Part shown: piece by piece, positions 63,486 through 64,000 of the stretch
Position numbering within the stretch: position 1 is the stretch's first letter
Layout of the letters: every line of letters begins with the position of its first letter
NCBI RefSeq assembly: GCF_003688995.1
Contig: NZ_PENI01000011.1
Location: 1-64,000 of the forward strand
Length of the DNA: 64,000 nucleotides
Direction: 5' to 3'
From: Streptomyces shenzhenensis
GTDB lineage: Bacteria > Actinomycetota > Actinomycetes > Streptomycetales > Streptomycetaceae
Made by a program: the position numbers and the translations under genes
Notes under the pieces: model-generated
What the model was told of the DNA's origin: nothing
What the model saw: the letters and a program-made list of their open reading frames with translations, nothing else
Databases searched by the model: none

Positions 63486-64000
63486 GTGACCACCACGACC
63501 GACCTGGTGTCGTACGAGGACGCGCTGGCGTCCTACGACCCCGTCATGGGCCTCGAAGTCCATGTCGAACTCGGCACCAAGACCAAGATGTTCTGCGGGT
63601 GCTCCACCGAACTGGGCGCCGAGCCCAACTCGCAGACCTGCCCGACCTGCCTCGGCCTGCCCGGCGCGCTCCCGGTCGTCAACGCGACCGGCGTCGAATC
63701 CGCGATCAAGATCGGTCTCGCGCTGAACTGCTCGATCGCCGAGTGGTGCCGCTTCGCCCGGAAGAACTACTTCTATCCGGACATGCCGAAGAACTTCCAG
63801 ACCTCCCAGTACGACGAGCCGATCGCCTTCGACGGCTACCTCGACGTACTGCTGGAGGACGGCGAGACCTTCCGCGTGGAGATCGAGCGCGCCCACATGG
63901 AGGAGGACACCGGCAAGTCCACCCATGTGGGTGGCGCGACCGGCCGTATCCACGGCGCGTCCCACTCCCTGCTCGACTACAACCGCGCGGGCATCCCGCT
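63486..64000 (+). CDS. gatB: Asp/Glu-tRNA amidotransferase subunit GatB (N-terminal part)
   Basis: The first about 171 codons of the tRNA-binding kinase/transamidase subunit; the gene continues beyond the window. YDPVMGLEVHVELGTKTKMFCGCST carries the first zinc cysteines and NSQTCPTCLGLPGALPVVN the second pair. RKNYFYPDMPKNFQTSQYDEPIAFDG and ERAHMEEDTGKSTH are conserved active-site segments of the GatB/GatE cradle. The GTG at 63486 has GAGGGAAG upstream. It is the last visible gene of the gat operon. Confidence 0.96.
   Translation, partial: MTTTTDLVSYEDALASYDPVMGLEVHVELGTKTKMFCGCSTELGAEPNSQTCPTCLGLPGALPVVNATGVESAIKIGLALNCSIAEWCRFARKNYFYPDMPKNFQTSQYDEPIAFDGYLDVLLEDGETFRVEIERAHMEEDTGKSTHVGGATGRIHGASHSLLDYNRAGIP

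Overview
This is a chromosomal window from a Streptomyces or a very close relative. The evidence is very high GC with strong GC bias at third codon positions, many GTG starts, one TTA codon visible in a developmental-type gene, abundant Tat and lipoprotein signals, and a gene order that from memory matches the S. coelicolor stretch from glgE to gatB (about SCO5443-SCO5501). It is conserved core chromosome, not a genomic island. I see no integrase, transposase, CRISPR array, tRNA or rRNA.

Layout: (1) 0-6 kb: the start of glgE and divergent glgP (alpha-glucan/maltose-1-phosphate metabolism), a DUF1990 gene and a secreted M4 metalloprotease. (2) 6.4-13.8 kb: four half-transporter genes forming two heterodimeric ABC exporters, each pair overlapping start-to-stop, with ATP-site defects split between partners. 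(3) 14-21 kb: glgX, two tandem L,D-transpeptidase lipoproteins, almost 1 kb of non-coding repeats, and an enoyl-CoA hydratase. (4) 21-29 kb: an RsbW-like ATPase; a secreted trio (deacetylase-like lipoprotein, beta-propeller lipoprotein, ScARP/Scabin-type DNA ADP-ribosyltransferase); a GNAT protein; a MerR regulator with a textbook 19-bp-spacer promoter; an EF-hand protein; an ABC ATPase; a GntR regulator; and a decayed F420-reductase-like pseudogene.

(5) 29-36.6 kb: a glycine/serine module. A tandem glycine riboswitch precedes gcvT-gcvH-glyA-sdaA, which would convert excess glycine to serine and then pyruvate. A P-loop protein and two SseB-family genes follow. (6) 36.9-43.4 kb: an oligopeptide ABC importer operon in the order permease, binding lipoprotein, permease, ATPase, ATPase. 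(7) 43.5-49.6 kb: a TRIC-type channel, an esterase, a thioesterase, a FabR/DesT-like TetR with two operator-like sites, and small membrane proteins. (8) 48.4-54.2 kb: cysteine desulfurase and mnmA (tRNA 2-thiouridine), a Tat-exported amidase, an alpha/beta hydrolase, DUF427, a LOG-family enzyme and an SDR. (9) 54.8-64 kb: a MetE-like protein, ligA, a GGDEF-EAL membrane protein of the RmdB type, a cupin, and gatC-gatA-small membrane protein-gatB for Gln-tRNA(Gln)/Asn-tRNA(Asn) formation.

The least explained parts are intergenic: a family of about 12 related repeat copies at five loci, a 0.9-kb repeat block at 19.4-20.3 kb, a 209-bp tandem repeat at 54.2-54.7 kb, and a decayed duplication of the 3' end of the GGDEF-EAL gene.
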